Shown here piece after piece: positions 52,229-60,543 of a DNA stretch of 64,000 nt (position 1 is its first letter; each line of letters opens with the position of its first letter). The position numbers were made by a program, and so were the translations under genes. The notes beneath the pieces were generated by a model. The model had not been told where the DNA came from. It did no database searches and saw only the letters and a list, made by a program, of their open reading frames with translations. Where the stretch lies: contig NZ_RCZE01000003.1 in assembly GCF_006438915.1 (NCBI RefSeq), positions 67,070 to 131,069 of the forward strand, given 5' to 3'. Origin of the DNA: Pseudomonas arsenicoxydans. Lineage in GTDB: Bacteria > Pseudomonadota > Gammaproteobacteria > Pseudomonadales > Pseudomonadaceae.

Positions 52229-53329
52229 ATGAACACATCCACTTTCCAGACGCTTGCCGAAGAAATTCCGGCGCCGGCCTTACCCAGCTTCCCCCTCAAC
52301 CAGTGGTACGTTGCAGCCCTGGGATGGGAGTTGAAGGACAAACCCGTCGGCCGGACACTGCTCAACAAGCCTGTCGTAATGTTTCGCAAAGCCAACGGCG
52401 AGGTCGCCGCGCTGGAAGACCGCTGCTGCCATAGAGCGCTGCCACTGTCGAACGGCACGCTCGAAGCCACTGGCATACGTTGTGGCTACCACGGCCTGCT
52501 GTTCGATGAACGCGGCAAATGCGTCGAAATCCCGGGCCAGGACAAGATACCGAGCAAAGCCAAAGTGCCCGCGTATCACGTGCGTGAGCAGGACCAAATC
52601 GTCTGGATCTGGTTTGGCAGCGAGGTTCAACCGGAGCCGAACTGCGAGCCGCCGACCTACCCTGTTCACAGCAATGGCAAGTACTTGTTCGACGGCGACG
52701 TGTACCACTACGACGCGCCTTATCAGTTAATCCACGACAACCTCATGGACTTGAGTCATCTGGGTTATGTCCACCTGCGCACCATCGGTGGTAACGCCAG
52801 CATCCATATGAATGCGCGGATGAGTGTGGAAAGTGAAGGTAACGTGGTGCGGGTCGTGCGCCACATGCCCGGCTCGGTTCCACCCCCCACCTACACGGCC
52901 GCCTACCCTTTCAAAGGCACCGTGGACCGTTGGCAGGAGATCGAATTTCACGTCAGTCATCTGCGTATCTGGACCGGTGCAGTGGATGCCGGAACCGATG
53001 CCCTGGATGACCCCGATCGTGGTGGTTTCCATATGCGTGGATTCCACGGGGTAACGCCAGAAACCGAAACCAGCAGTCACTACTTCTGGACCATTGCCAC
53101 CAACCCCGAAAGCGATCCTGAAGCCATCAAGGCCAAGGTCGTTGAGCAAACGGTTATGACGTTTGATGAAGACAAGGAAGTGATCGAAGCCCAGTACCAG
53201 AACATGTGCCGGTTTGGCATGCGTCCGATGATTGATATACATGTCGATGTTGGTGCTAATCGGGCGCGCAGGATTATTGAGCAGCTTCGTCAAGCCAATA
53301 CAGGACCCGCGCGGCAGGAAGATCTGTGA
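52229..53329 (+). CDS. Rieske oxygenase alpha subunit (VanA-like)
   Basis: A 366-residue Rieske non-haem iron oxygenase. The Rieske cluster motif is RCCHRALPL ... RCGYHGLLF (C-x-H, C-x-x-H), and the mononuclear iron site is in DNLMDLSHLGYVHL (two His) with an acidic ligand later. It resembles vanillate O-demethylases, which remove methyl groups from methoxy-aromatics, though the true substrate is unknown. The ATG at 52229, with GGAG upstream, is preferred to the overlapping GTG at 52199. Operon partner: the VanB-like reductase. Confidence 0.92.
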   Translation: MNTSTFQTLAEEIPAPALPSFPLNQWYVAALGWELKDKPVGRTLLNKPVVMFRKANGEVAALEDRCCHRALPLSNGTLEATGIRCGYHGLLFDERGKCVEIPGQDKIPSKAKVPAYHVREQDQIVWIWFGSEVQPEPNCEPPTYPVHSNGKYLFDGDVYHYDAPYQLIHDNLMDLSHLGYVHLRTIGGNASIHMNARMSVESEGNVVRVVRHMPGSVPPPTYTAAYPFKGTVDRWQEIEFHVSHLRIWTGAVDAGTDALDDPDRGGFHMRGFHGVTPETETSSHYFWTIATNPESDPEAIKAKVVEQTVMTFDEDKEVIEAQYQNMCRFGMRPMIDIHVDVGANRARRIIEQLRQANTGPARQEDL

Positions 53330-53373
53330 GTTAGCAGCGGATCTGGCACCTTTGCACCGGTTTTACGCAGGCA

Positions 53374-53400
53374 CAAAAAAGCCGATCTAACTGATCGGCT
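53374..53400 (-). terminator. Terminator of the tRNA-Pro fragment
   Basis: An 8-bp stem (AGCCGATC / GATCGGCT) with loop TAACT; on the minus strand it is followed by six T. It lies just beyond the 3' end of the tRNA-Pro fragment, so it is the native tRNA terminator kept at this junction. Confidence 0.8.
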
Positions 53401-53427
53401 CAAGTGTCTGATTTTACTCAGGAATAA

Positions 53428-53472
53428 TGGTCGGGACGGAGTGATTCGAACACTCGACCCCTAGCACCCCAT
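53428..53472 (-). other. 3' half of tRNA-Pro(GGG), probable att site
   Basis: On the minus strand the 45 bases form a tRNA 3' half: end of the anticodon loop with GGG, anticodon-stem strand GCTAG, a T-arm (GAGTG-TTCGAAT-CACTC), acceptor strand CGTCCCG and ACCA. Homology stops abruptly in the anticodon loop, and no 5' half is present. This is the usual product of integrase crossover in a tRNA gene. A broken integrase lies 160 bp away. Confidence 0.85.
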
Positions 53473-53632
53473 CTCCTTTTTCATACTTCTTGAAAGCTTC
53501 GAAAATTTCACTCTGGATTTTTCTAAGCTAGTATTTACTTGAGTTCCAGCGGTGATCTGCTCTACGAGAGTCCAGTAACGCCCATCAAGAGCCGACGTTT
53601 TTGTGGGGGGAAAAGTAGGGAGAACTCATTTT

Positions 53633-54143
53633 ATGGCCAAAATCACCATCAAAGAACTCGAGTCGCTGACCGCCGATGATGCCGGCCGGATCCTCAGGGA
53701 GGACGGCAATCTCGCCGGTCGAATCTCAATCCGTAAGGACGGCGTGTCGGTCAGCTTTTTCTATCGCTATCGGTGGGGCGATCAGAACAAAGAGTACTCC
53801 TGCGGCTCCTGGCCGCGCAAATCCCTGACGGACATCCGTAAAGCACGCAAGCAGGCACGTGCGCTCATCGATGAGCAGATCAATCCCAACGAGCAAAAGA
53901 AAACCGCCAAGGCATAGGCATACGCCGTTGCTAACGTAGAGGCTGAACAAGTAAAAACGACGAAGGTGCAAACGCTGACCGTCCAAGATCTGGCCAAGGC
54001 GTGGCTGTTGGATGGCGTGGCGCGCAAAGACGGCAATGCTGAATTGCAGCGCCGCTTTAACAAGGACCTATACCCGGCACTCGGGCGGACATCGGTGAGC
54101 AGTGTGTCCGAGCATGGTATTCGGGCGCTTATCCGGGCGGTGG
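53633..54143 (+). pseudogene. Tyrosine-recombinase integrase, broken
   Basis: The N-terminal part of a P4-like integrase. The Arm-binding domain (LREDGNLAGRISIRKDGVSV, CGSWPRKSLTDIRKARKQA) is followed by an in-frame amber stop at 53915-53917. The same frame then resumes with the core-binding domain (TLTVQDLAKAWLLDGVARKDGNAE ... SEHGIRALIRAVV). Homology ends near 54143 where the sequence becomes the antisense of a TauD gene, so the catalytic domain is deleted. One nonsense mutation plus a 3' deletion make it inactive. It lies beside the tRNA-Pro fragment and must be the remnant of the element that used that att site. Confidence 0.85.
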
Positions 54144-54673
54144 TCATCCGGGTACATCGCCTTGAGCGCCAGACGCTTTTCGATCGGCATGGCGGCACCG
54201 AAACTCGCTTCGATGCTGTGGCGGGCACGCAGGTCGGCAATCTTCACCTTCACGTCCTCCGGCAAGCGCGCGTAGGCCTCGACCATGTTGGCCCACATGG
54301 TGTCGCCGCCCACCGGCGGGCACTCTACACAGCGCAGTACGCAGCCCATCGGCGGCGCTTCGCGCCAGGTCGCGTCGGTGTGCCAGGCGTTTTCGTAGCG
54401 GTCTAGCGGCTGGTCCGGGTTCTTGTAGATGCGCACCAGCCCTGGATGATCCGGATCACTGCCAACCACCGGATGATCTTCCAACTCACCAAAGCGTCGA
54501 GCGAAGGCCACGTGCTCGGCGCGAGTGATGTCCTGATCCCGCAGGAACACCACTCGATGCTTGAGCAGCTGAGCACGAATCTCGGCAAAAAGACCGTCGT
54601 CATGGACCGCGTCGGCGAGATTGACGCCGATCAGTTCGGCGCCAATGCTGCAGGTCAATTGTTCGACTTTCAT
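54068..54673 (-). pseudogene. TauD-type Fe(II)/2-oxoglutarate dioxygenase, truncated
   Basis: The first ~177 residues of a TauD/TfdA-family dioxygenase (MKVEQLTCSIGAELIGVNLA, DHPVVGSDPDHPGLVRIYK). The iron-binding HxD is present in ENAWHTDATWRE. Homology ends at MYPDD near 54145, where the reading frame runs into integrase antisense for another 24 codons. Intact members have about 280 residues, so the distal iron His and the 2OG-binding Arg are missing. The deletion joins this gene to the integrase. It follows the quinone-oxidoreductase gene by 14 bp and was once part of that operon. Confidence 0.85.
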
Positions 54674-54687
54674 GGCAGACGACTCCC

Positions 54688-55668
54688 TTAAATGACAAAA
54701 ATCGACGAGCCCGTGGTCTTGCGTGATTCCAGGTCGCGATGGGCCTGGACGGCATCCTGCAAAGCGTAGTGCTGGTTGATCTCGATCTTGATCCGGCCAC
54801 TGCCAACGTGGTCGAACAATTCGCCGGCCAGGGCGGCTTTTTCCGCCGGGTCGGCGATGTAGTCGGCCAGGGCCGGACGGGTCATGAACAGCGAGCCTTT
54901 CATTGCCAGCAGTACCGGATCCAAGGCCGGGATCGGACCGGATGCCGTGCCGACGCACACCATCAGGCCACGACGCTTGAGCGAATCCAGCGAACCCATG
55001 AAGGTGTTCTTGCCGACGCTGTCGAACACCACGTTGACCCCCACACCGTCAGTCAGCTCGCGCACGCGCTGGGCGACATCTTCGTGGCTGTAATTGATGA
55101 CATGGTCGCAGCCATGGGCCCGGGCAATTTCACCCTTGACCTCGGTGGACACGGTGCCGATGACGGTCAGGCCGAGCAGCTTGGCCCACTGCGAAACGAT
55201 CAGGCCCACGCCACCAGCAGCGGCGTGCAGCAGAATGCTGTCGCCGGCCTTGAAATCGTAAATGCGCCGCATCAGGTACGACGACGTCAGGCCGCGCATG
55301 GTCATGGCCGCGGCGGTCTCGAAACTGATGGTTTCCGGCAGTTTGATCAGCGGCGCGGCCGGGATCAGACGCTCGGTGCTGTAGGCCCCCAATGTATTGA
55401 GAAAACCGGTATAGGTGACGCGATCACCCACACGGACATTGGTAACCCCCTCGCCAATGGCCTGGACCACACCGGAGGCTTCAACCCCCATGCCATTAGG
55501 CATCGGGATCGGGTAGGTGCCATTGCGAAAATAGGTGTCGGCATAGTTCAGGCCGACCGCCACATGACGAAGACGGACTTGGCCCGGACCAGGTTCGCCG
55601 ACGTCGACCTCTTCATAGCGTAGAACGTCGGGATCACCGGTTTCGTAGAAGCGTACGGCTCTGGCCAT
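54688..55668 (-). CDS. NADPH:quinone oxidoreductase (zinc-independent MDR)
   Basis: A 326-residue quinone-oxidoreductase-type medium-chain reductase. It has GVEASGVVQAIGEGV, the nucleotide-binding HAAAGGVGLIVSQWAKLLG motif and FDSVGKNTFMGSLDSL. No catalytic or structural zinc ligands are seen, as in QorA. It reduces quinones with NADPH. Start at 55668 (MARAVRFYETGDP) is typical. It shares an operon with the truncated TauD gene. Confidence 0.92.
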   Translation of the reverse strand: MARAVRFYETGDPDVLRYEEVDVGEPGPGQVRLRHVAVGLNYADTYFRNGTYPIPMPNGMGVEASGVVQAIGEGVTNVRVGDRVTYTGFLNTLGAYSTERLIPAAPLIKLPETISFETAAAMTMRGLTSSYLMRRIYDFKAGDSILLHAAAGGVGLIVSQWAKLLGLTVIGTVSTEVKGEIARAHGCDHVINYSHEDVAQRVRELTDGVGVNVVFDSVGKNTFMGSLDSLKRRGLMVCVGTASGPIPALDPVLLAMKGSLFMTRPALADYIADPAEKAALAGELFDHVGSGRIKIEINQHYALQDAVQAHRDLESRKTTGSSIFVI

Positions 55669-55738
55669 GTTTTCTTATTCTCCAATCTGTGCAGCGTCGA
55701 TTTGCGCTGATTGGACTGTAGGACGCAGTCTGACGAGA

Positions 55739-55777
55739 CGCTTCTCATCAGACGACAATGGCTTTTCATTCATGACA
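55739..55777. repeat. Dispersed 39-bp repeat, copy 2
   Basis: Same sequence as 6358-6397 except for one missing T. In this copy it overlaps an imperfect 10-bp inverted repeat (GTCTGACGAG 55728-55737 / CTCATCAGAC 55744-55753). It lies between the quinone-oxidoreductase start and the rtcB fragment. Confidence 0.7.
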
Positions 55778-56165
55778 GTTGGGTGTTGGTATCCGACGTG
55801 CAGGGTAAGAAAGCCATGCGGACGGCACCGTGGCTGCACGAGCTGAACGATTCCTCGTTGCCGAGTCCACGAACGATAAAGCTCTTCGCCCCCATCGATC
55901 CCGGAATAATCCCTGGCTCCCCCTTCTTCGCCGACACAGCACCCTTGCGAGTTACCAGAGCGTCCTGACCAAAGTGCCGCTCTTTCTGCACGTAGTTGTG
56001 GTGGCAGTTCACCGTTTCCAGCACGACGTCAAAGGGCTTGCTGATCACTTTTCGTGTCGCTTGAATCACTGCTTGCATCATCAAGGCACGGTTCTGTTTG
56101 GCGAAATCCTGAGCCCAGTTCACAGCTTCGACGTAGTCATCGAAGTGCCGGCAACCCTGCGGGTG
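55770..56165 (-). pseudogene. rtcB: RtcB RNA-ligase fragment
   Basis: An internal segment of RtcB, the GTP-dependent 3'-phosphate RNA ligase. Visible: HFDDYVEAVNWAQDFAKQNR, NCHHNYVQKERHFGQDAL and VTRKGAVSAKKGEPGIIPGS then SCSHGA. These are the metal/guanylylation region. Homology starts abruptly (upstream codons are unrelated) and ends at SCSHGA near 55812; about 120 C-terminal residues and well over half of the N-terminal part are missing. An open frame of 117 codons remains but no ligase could be made. Confidence 0.85.
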
Positions 56166-56236
56166 ATGATCGACGCAATGCTGATATCCGGTACGTCGAT
56201 AGTCTGAAGGCAGAGAGATTGAGTGTATGAAACGAG

Positions 56237-56271
56237 AAAGGGGATCAAACTTGAATGGCTTGATCCCCTTT
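56237..56271. terminator. Inverted repeat, terminator-like
   Basis: Perfect 12-bp stem (AAAGGGGATCAA / TTGATCCCCTTT) with an 11-base loop, in the scar between the rtcB and tnpB fragments. T-runs are short on both strands. It may be an old terminator or an element end. Confidence 0.45.
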
Positions 56272-56294
56272 TGAAATATGGTATTTGGCGCAGG

Positions 56295-56359
56295 TCAGTT
56301 CGTGTCCCGGTACAACATTTTCAGGTGGTTTCGAGGCGTGTTGAGGAGCACGAACACAT
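56295..56359 (-). pseudogene. tnpB: IS66 TnpB fragment
   Basis: Translation gives DVFVLLNTPRNHLKMLYRDTN then a stop, matching the TnpB core LFVFLNKPRNRVKILYWERN seen at the window's left edge at about eleven identical positions. Only this ~20-residue core survives, abutting the stop of the histidine-kinase gene. Evidence of an old IS66 insertion in the scar. Confidence 0.65.
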
Positions 56360-56365
56360 CCAGTA

Positions 56366-58741
56366 TTACCACTCCGATTCTGCCTGGATAATTACCTCAT
56401 CAAGATGCTGAATGGATTTGATAATACTTTCTGAGCGGCCTGTGCTGGCCCTTTTCTCAAGATCTCTACAAGCCGCAGTGATCGACTGAGCCTTTACAAT
56501 TAAAGCCCCACCCAGGATCCGATGAGCCAACCGCTCTACCTGTCGCCAATCGTTGATCAGTGCTGCAGCACGAAGCTGCTCAAGATCGACACGCATGCTC
56601 TTATGGAACAACTTCTGTAGTTGAGCCTCATCTTTCATTGGTAACTTGGGCACGTTGGTTTCGCTGGGCGAAACGCTGCACCACATCTCGATAATTTCCT
56701 GCAGCTCCTGAAGACGCAATGGCTTTGTGAGCACGCCGTCTATGCCTGCATCAAAGCAGGCCTTGGAATGCTCAGGACCTACCATTGCGGAAATGGCGAT
56801 AATCGGCAAGTGAGAACCAGACGATACTTCTGCTTCGCGAATTTTTGCAGCAACAGCATAACCATCCATGTCCGACAGATTGCAATCAAGCAACATCAGA
56901 TCAAACACATGAGCCCGAGCCTCATCAAGGCCGGCTAACCCGGTCTCAGCCTTGGTCACTTTGCAGCCGAAGGTATTCAACTGGCGCTCAATCACAAACT
57001 GGCTTTCCGGATGGTCTTCCACAACCAATATCCTCAATGCTCCAGATGCACCGTTTGCGTGAGTTTTAAGTTCAAGCATTTCAAAGTCTTCATAACGACC
57101 TAAAGCTTCACTACACCCTTGAAGCTGAACGGGCAGAATGACCTCCACTGTAGTGCCTACGCCCGCTTCACTTTCCATCACAATGTAGCCGCCCATTAGC
57201 GCCACCAGATCTTTGCATATGGTGAGACCCAGCCCCGTACCACCAAACTTACGGGTAATTGTTTCATCGGCTTGCGTAAATGCTTTGAACAGCTTGTTCT
57301 GCTGTTTTTTGTACATGCCAATCCCGGTGTCCTTCACCTTGAAACGCAGCATGCCACGAGTCTTATCGTGGGGTTCAGCGCTTAACGTCGCAAAAACGTC
57401 GATGCGTCCATTCTCGGTAAACTTTATGGCATTCGATAGCAGGTTGATGAGTATCTGTCGCACCCGATGAGAATCGATAACGGGCCAAATATCTTTTAGC
57501 CCCGAAAATTCAACCCCAAGGCAAAGAGCTTTTTCATGAGCACGAGCCTCAACCATACTGACGGTCTCGCGGATCAAAAATTCGACATCGACACGATGAA
57601 GACTCAAGGCCAGTTTATTGGCCTCCATCTTGGAGTAATCCAACACGTCATTGAGCAACTCAATAAGTGTCGTCGCACTGCTGACGGCAACCTTGGCCAA
57701 CCTTTTATCTTCAGTGGAAAGCTTCGCCCGGGCCAAAAGCTCAACGGATGCCAGAATGGAATTCATTGGCGTTCGGACCTCATGACTCATCACCGCCAGA
57801 AACATACTCTTTTCTTTCTCACTGCGAGTGGCACGGCGCTCGGCGCGAAAGGCGGTTAATGCAAGGAAACTAATAATCAACAGACCCGTTAAAAAAGCCA
57901 CCCCCTCCCATTTATAGAACTGCGTAATCGTCGACAGCGAAGGGGCTCCGTAGTCAGTCGATTCCGAAAACTCCGTCATGATTCTATCTGTTTCGCGAGC
58001 GGATAACGACGAGAGCGATTTGTCGATGATTGAAAGTAATATTTTATTGTCTTTAAGTACACCCATACTAGCTGTTACCGGGACGTCCACAAGGGAACCT
58101 GCAACGTTTAGTACGCCGAAATAGTGGCGACGTAACTCTGGCATTATCACCGACTCAGCACCCATAGCGGCATAAACGGTTCCATCTGCAACTAATGCAA
58201 GCGCCTGCCCAACTGTGTCGACCGTAACTGTTTGTATGTCCGGGTGAAAGCTAAGCGCCTGCCCAATTGCCCGCCCCCCCTTCACAGCTACTTTTTTTCC
58301 GGAAAGTTGCCTGGAGTTAAAAATAATAGGTACCACACCCTTGGTCACCACCATGACTGAGTCAGCAAAGTAAGGATGCGTGTAACTGACCTTACCACGC
58401 AACTCGGGCGCCTCAAGATCTTGCACAAGAGCGGGCATCAACTGGATTCGCCCCTCAAGAAACGCTTCTCGCCCCTTACTCCAGTCAACAATAGGAACCC
58501 ATTGAAACTCAATCCCGGAAATCCTGGAAACTGCCTTGACGTATTCGATCACTACGCCCTTATATCTGCCACCTTCCAAGTACTCCAAGGGGTGCCAGTC
58601 CGGATCGACTCCGGTCGTTATTACAGGATGCTCAGCAATCCAGGCACGCTCCTGTTTCGTGAACAAATCATTTTGGTGACTCCAGGCACTGGCGTGCCAG
58701 AACATCGTCACGCAACCAAAAAACCAGAGGCAACGCAGCAT
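56366..58741 (-). CDS. Hybrid sensor kinase, BvgS/EvgS-like
   Basis: A 791-residue unorthodox sensor kinase. It has an N-terminal signal segment, then a periplasmic solute-binding (SBP_bac_3/Venus-flytrap) domain (PVITTGVDPDWHPLEYLEGG) and one membrane helix near 268-290 (FYKWEGVAFLTGLLIISFLAL). HisKA follows (AVMSHEVRTPMNSILASVEL), then HATPase (LINLLSNAIKFTENG, FGGTGLGLTICKDLVALMGG), receiver (LMLLDCNLSDMDGY, LTKPL) and a C-terminal Hpt with HRILGGALI. Its ATG overlaps the stop of the LuxR regulator gene (TGATG). It feeds the adjacent regulator and may control the fimbrial operon beyond. Confidence 0.93.
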   Translation of the reverse strand: MLRCLWFFGCVTMFWHASAWSHQNDLFTKQERAWIAEHPVITTGVDPDWHPLEYLEGGRYKGVVIEYVKAVSRISGIEFQWVPIVDWSKGREAFLEGRIQLMPALVQDLEAPELRGKVSYTHPYFADSVMVVTKGVVPIIFNSRQLSGKKVAVKGGRAIGQALSFHPDIQTVTVDTVGQALALVADGTVYAAMGAESVIMPELRRHYFGVLNVAGSLVDVPVTASMGVLKDNKILLSIIDKSLSSLSARETDRIMTEFSESTDYGAPSLSTITQFYKWEGVAFLTGLLIISFLALTAFRAERRATRSEKEKSMFLAVMSHEVRTPMNSILASVELLARAKLSTEDKRLAKVAVSSATTLIELLNDVLDYSKMEANKLALSLHRVDVEFLIRETVSMVEARAHEKALCLGVEFSGLKDIWPVIDSHRVRQILINLLSNAIKFTENGRIDVFATLSAEPHDKTRGMLRFKVKDTGIGMYKKQQNKLFKAFTQADETITRKFGGTGLGLTICKDLVALMGGYIVMESEAGVGTTVEVILPVQLQGCSEALGRYEDFEMLELKTHANGASGALRILVVEDHPESQFVIERQLNTFGCKVTKAETGLAGLDEARAHVFDLMLLDCNLSDMDGYAVAAKIREAEVSSGSHLPIIAISAMVGPEHSKACFDAGIDGVLTKPLRLQELQEIIEMWCSVSPSETNVPKLPMKDEAQLQKLFHKSMRVDLEQLRAAALINDWRQVERLAHRILGGALIVKAQSITAACRDLEKRASTGRSESIIKSIQHLDEVIIQAESEW

Positions 58742-59427
58742 CAATCGACGCCCAATTCACTTCGAATTTTATAAAGTTCAATTTCGCTGCTCACTCCAAG
58801 CTTGCGAAAGGCGGTCTGCTTTTGGCCGCTGATTGTCTTGCGACTGCGATTGAACTTGAGTGCAATCTGGGAGACTGACATGCCGACCAGACAGCAGCGA
58901 ATGACCTCCTCTTCTCGAGGAGAGAGCCGTGTTTTTTCCTGCACAGTTCCCTCTGCTGCAACATGCTCGTCTAGTAGTTGCTGGGACCCAGGTGCAAAAC
59001 CAAGCTCTAACGCCACTGCGTCACTCAGATAAATTTTCTCATGGGCTACCGTACGAACTGCTCGCACCAGTTCAACAAGATCCTCGGACTTACCAAGAAA
59101 ACCTCGAACGCCAGCACGCAAACTCAGTGCGATTGTCGATGGCGACTCCGTAGAGGAAAACACCAGTATTCGAATGTCTGGAAAGCGTATCCGTAGCAGC
59201 CGGATCAGATTCAAACCATCCAGATCCGTCTGTTGTAAAGAGTAATCCATGACCAGGACATCCACTGAAACGCTACGCAGACTTGCCAGCATTTCCCTGC
59301 TGCTCCCAAAGGCGCCGACAACTTCTATGTCCCGCTCTTCAGCAATATGCAGCATGAAGCCATGGCGGATGAGCGCATGATCATCCAGCAGCGCGACGCG
59401 CAAAGGCGCCAGATTCGACCATTTCAT
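58741..59427 (-). CDS. LuxR/NarL-type response regulator, BvgA-like
   Basis: A 228-residue response regulator. Receiver: acidic LLDDHALIRHG, phospho-Asp in DVLVMDYSLQQTDLDG, and GVRGFLGKSEDLVELV with the Lys. The LuxR HTH is TRLSPREEEVIRCCLVGMSV followed by SQIALKFNRSRKTISGQKQTA. Translationally coupled to the BvgS-like kinase, hence a phosphorelay pair. The fimbrial operon starting 517 bp away on the opposite strand is the most obvious candidate target. Confidence 0.93.
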   Translation of the reverse strand: MKWSNLAPLRVALLDDHALIRHGFMLHIAEERDIEVVGAFGSSREMLASLRSVSVDVLVMDYSLQQTDLDGLNLIRLLRIRFPDIRILVFSSTESPSTIALSLRAGVRGFLGKSEDLVELVRAVRTVAHEKIYLSDAVALELGFAPGSQQLLDEHVAAEGTVQEKTRLSPREEEVIRCCLVGMSVSQIALKFNRSRKTISGQKQTAFRKLGVSSEIELYKIRSELGVD

Positions 59428-59875
59428 TTTTTGAATTCTCTAGAATGCTGCTGAAGAAGGCCCATCCCCTAGCTCACCTCGGGTAGCTTCGCCTGACCTC
59501 TTAGCGCGTACAAACTGCTCAGCGAGTCAAAATTAAAAGGCCCTGAGCATTATATACTGAGATGCAAAATCTTGAAGAATTTGCTGACAGAAATCCCGGC
59601 TCTGCCGGAGTGATAATCAACATCGTTACACCCCACTCGCAACACAGAGTTGAAGTTTCAATGCAACTATCCGCATCCATCGGAATAAATAGTGGAGTGA
59701 TTGTATTTACCACTGGCACCTCCCCATAGCCAATAGCCCCCTGAATATTGCAAAGAGCAAGCACTCACACCGTAACGACAACGGCGACAAAATTACATTT
59801 GAGAATTGTCTTATATTTTAAGCCAGAATTTCTCCGTACCTTGGCGACTGTTGCACTAAACACAGCCACCCACCT

Positions 59876-59905
59876 CTCATGCAGATTAGAAATAACCCGC
59901 ATGAG
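59876..59905. promoter_or_regulatory. Inverted repeat upstream of the fimbrial operon
   Basis: CTCATGC and GCATGAG, 7 bp each, separated by 16 bp, end 38 bp before the pilin ATG. The size and position suit a response-regulator operator. The rest of the 59428-59943 intergenic region shows only AT-rich promoter-like DNA; an 81-codon minus-strand frame at 59519-59764 has no support. Confidence 0.4.
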
Positions 59906-59943
59906 AAATCTTATACTCATCAACATCAACATCCGGTGAAGCC

Positions 59944-60471
59944 ATGTTCAAACGTTTTCTGACCGCTACCGTTGGCCTGACTGTTGTATTCGCTTTGCCG
60001 ACCCAGGCTGCCGACGGCACCATCAATTTCAGGGGTGAGATCAAAGACATCACCTGTACCGTAACCGCCGATGCGACCGTTACCCTGCCAACCATCAGAA
60101 AGACGGATCTAACCAGTATCGGTGCCACTGCGGGCGATACCCCATTCAATATTACGTTGGCCGGATGCAACGGTAGCAACGCCGCTGGAAACGGTGTTGC
60201 CGTGCATTTCGAGCCAGGCGTTACCGTCAATGTAGATGGTCGCTTGAATAACACTGGTACCGCCACCAACGTACAGCTAGCGATTTACACCGAGGGCAGT
60301 AATACACCGTTCAGCCTTGGTGCAAGGCCAATTAGCCAGTATAGAACCACCAGCCAGGCGAATCCTCACGGCATCACCATGCCTTACACCGTCAAATACT
60401 TCGCTACCAGTACAACTCCGGGGTCAGGCACCGTGGTTTCTAGCGTTACCTACTCAGTCGTCTATTTCTAA
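59944..60471 (+). CDS. Type 1-type fimbrial major subunit
   Basis: A 175-residue pilin with signal peptide MFKRFLTATVGLTVVFALPTQA. The mature chain starts ADGTINFRGEIKDITCTVTA, the typical N-terminal donor strand and first Cys, with the second Cys in ITLAGCNGSN forming the pilin disulfide. It ends VVSSVTYSVVYF, the penultimate-Tyr pilin motif. First gene of a chaperone-usher operon. The 38 bp upstream carry a plausible RBS (GGTGAAG). Confidence 0.93.
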   Translation: MFKRFLTATVGLTVVFALPTQAADGTINFRGEIKDITCTVTADATVTLPTIRKTDLTSIGATAGDTPFNITLAGCNGSNAAGNGVAVHFEPGVTVNVDGRLNNTGTATNVQLAIYTEGSNTPFSLGARPISQYRTTSQANPHGITMPYTVKYFATSTTPGSGTVVSSVTYSVVYF

Positions 60472-60543
60472 CCCTCATGCCCGCGGAGCACTTTAGCGAT
60501 CCGCCAGATCGACAGCGAAACCCTTCATCCTGGATGATTTGCA

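Noticed and set aside
54674..54958. N-terminal extension of the TauD frame to 54958
   Set aside because: It overlaps the quinone-oxidoreductase gene in another frame; the real start is the ATG at 54673.
59519..59764. 81-codon minus-strand frame in the fimbrial promoter region
   Set aside because: No signal, RBS or family; AT-rich intergenic DNA.
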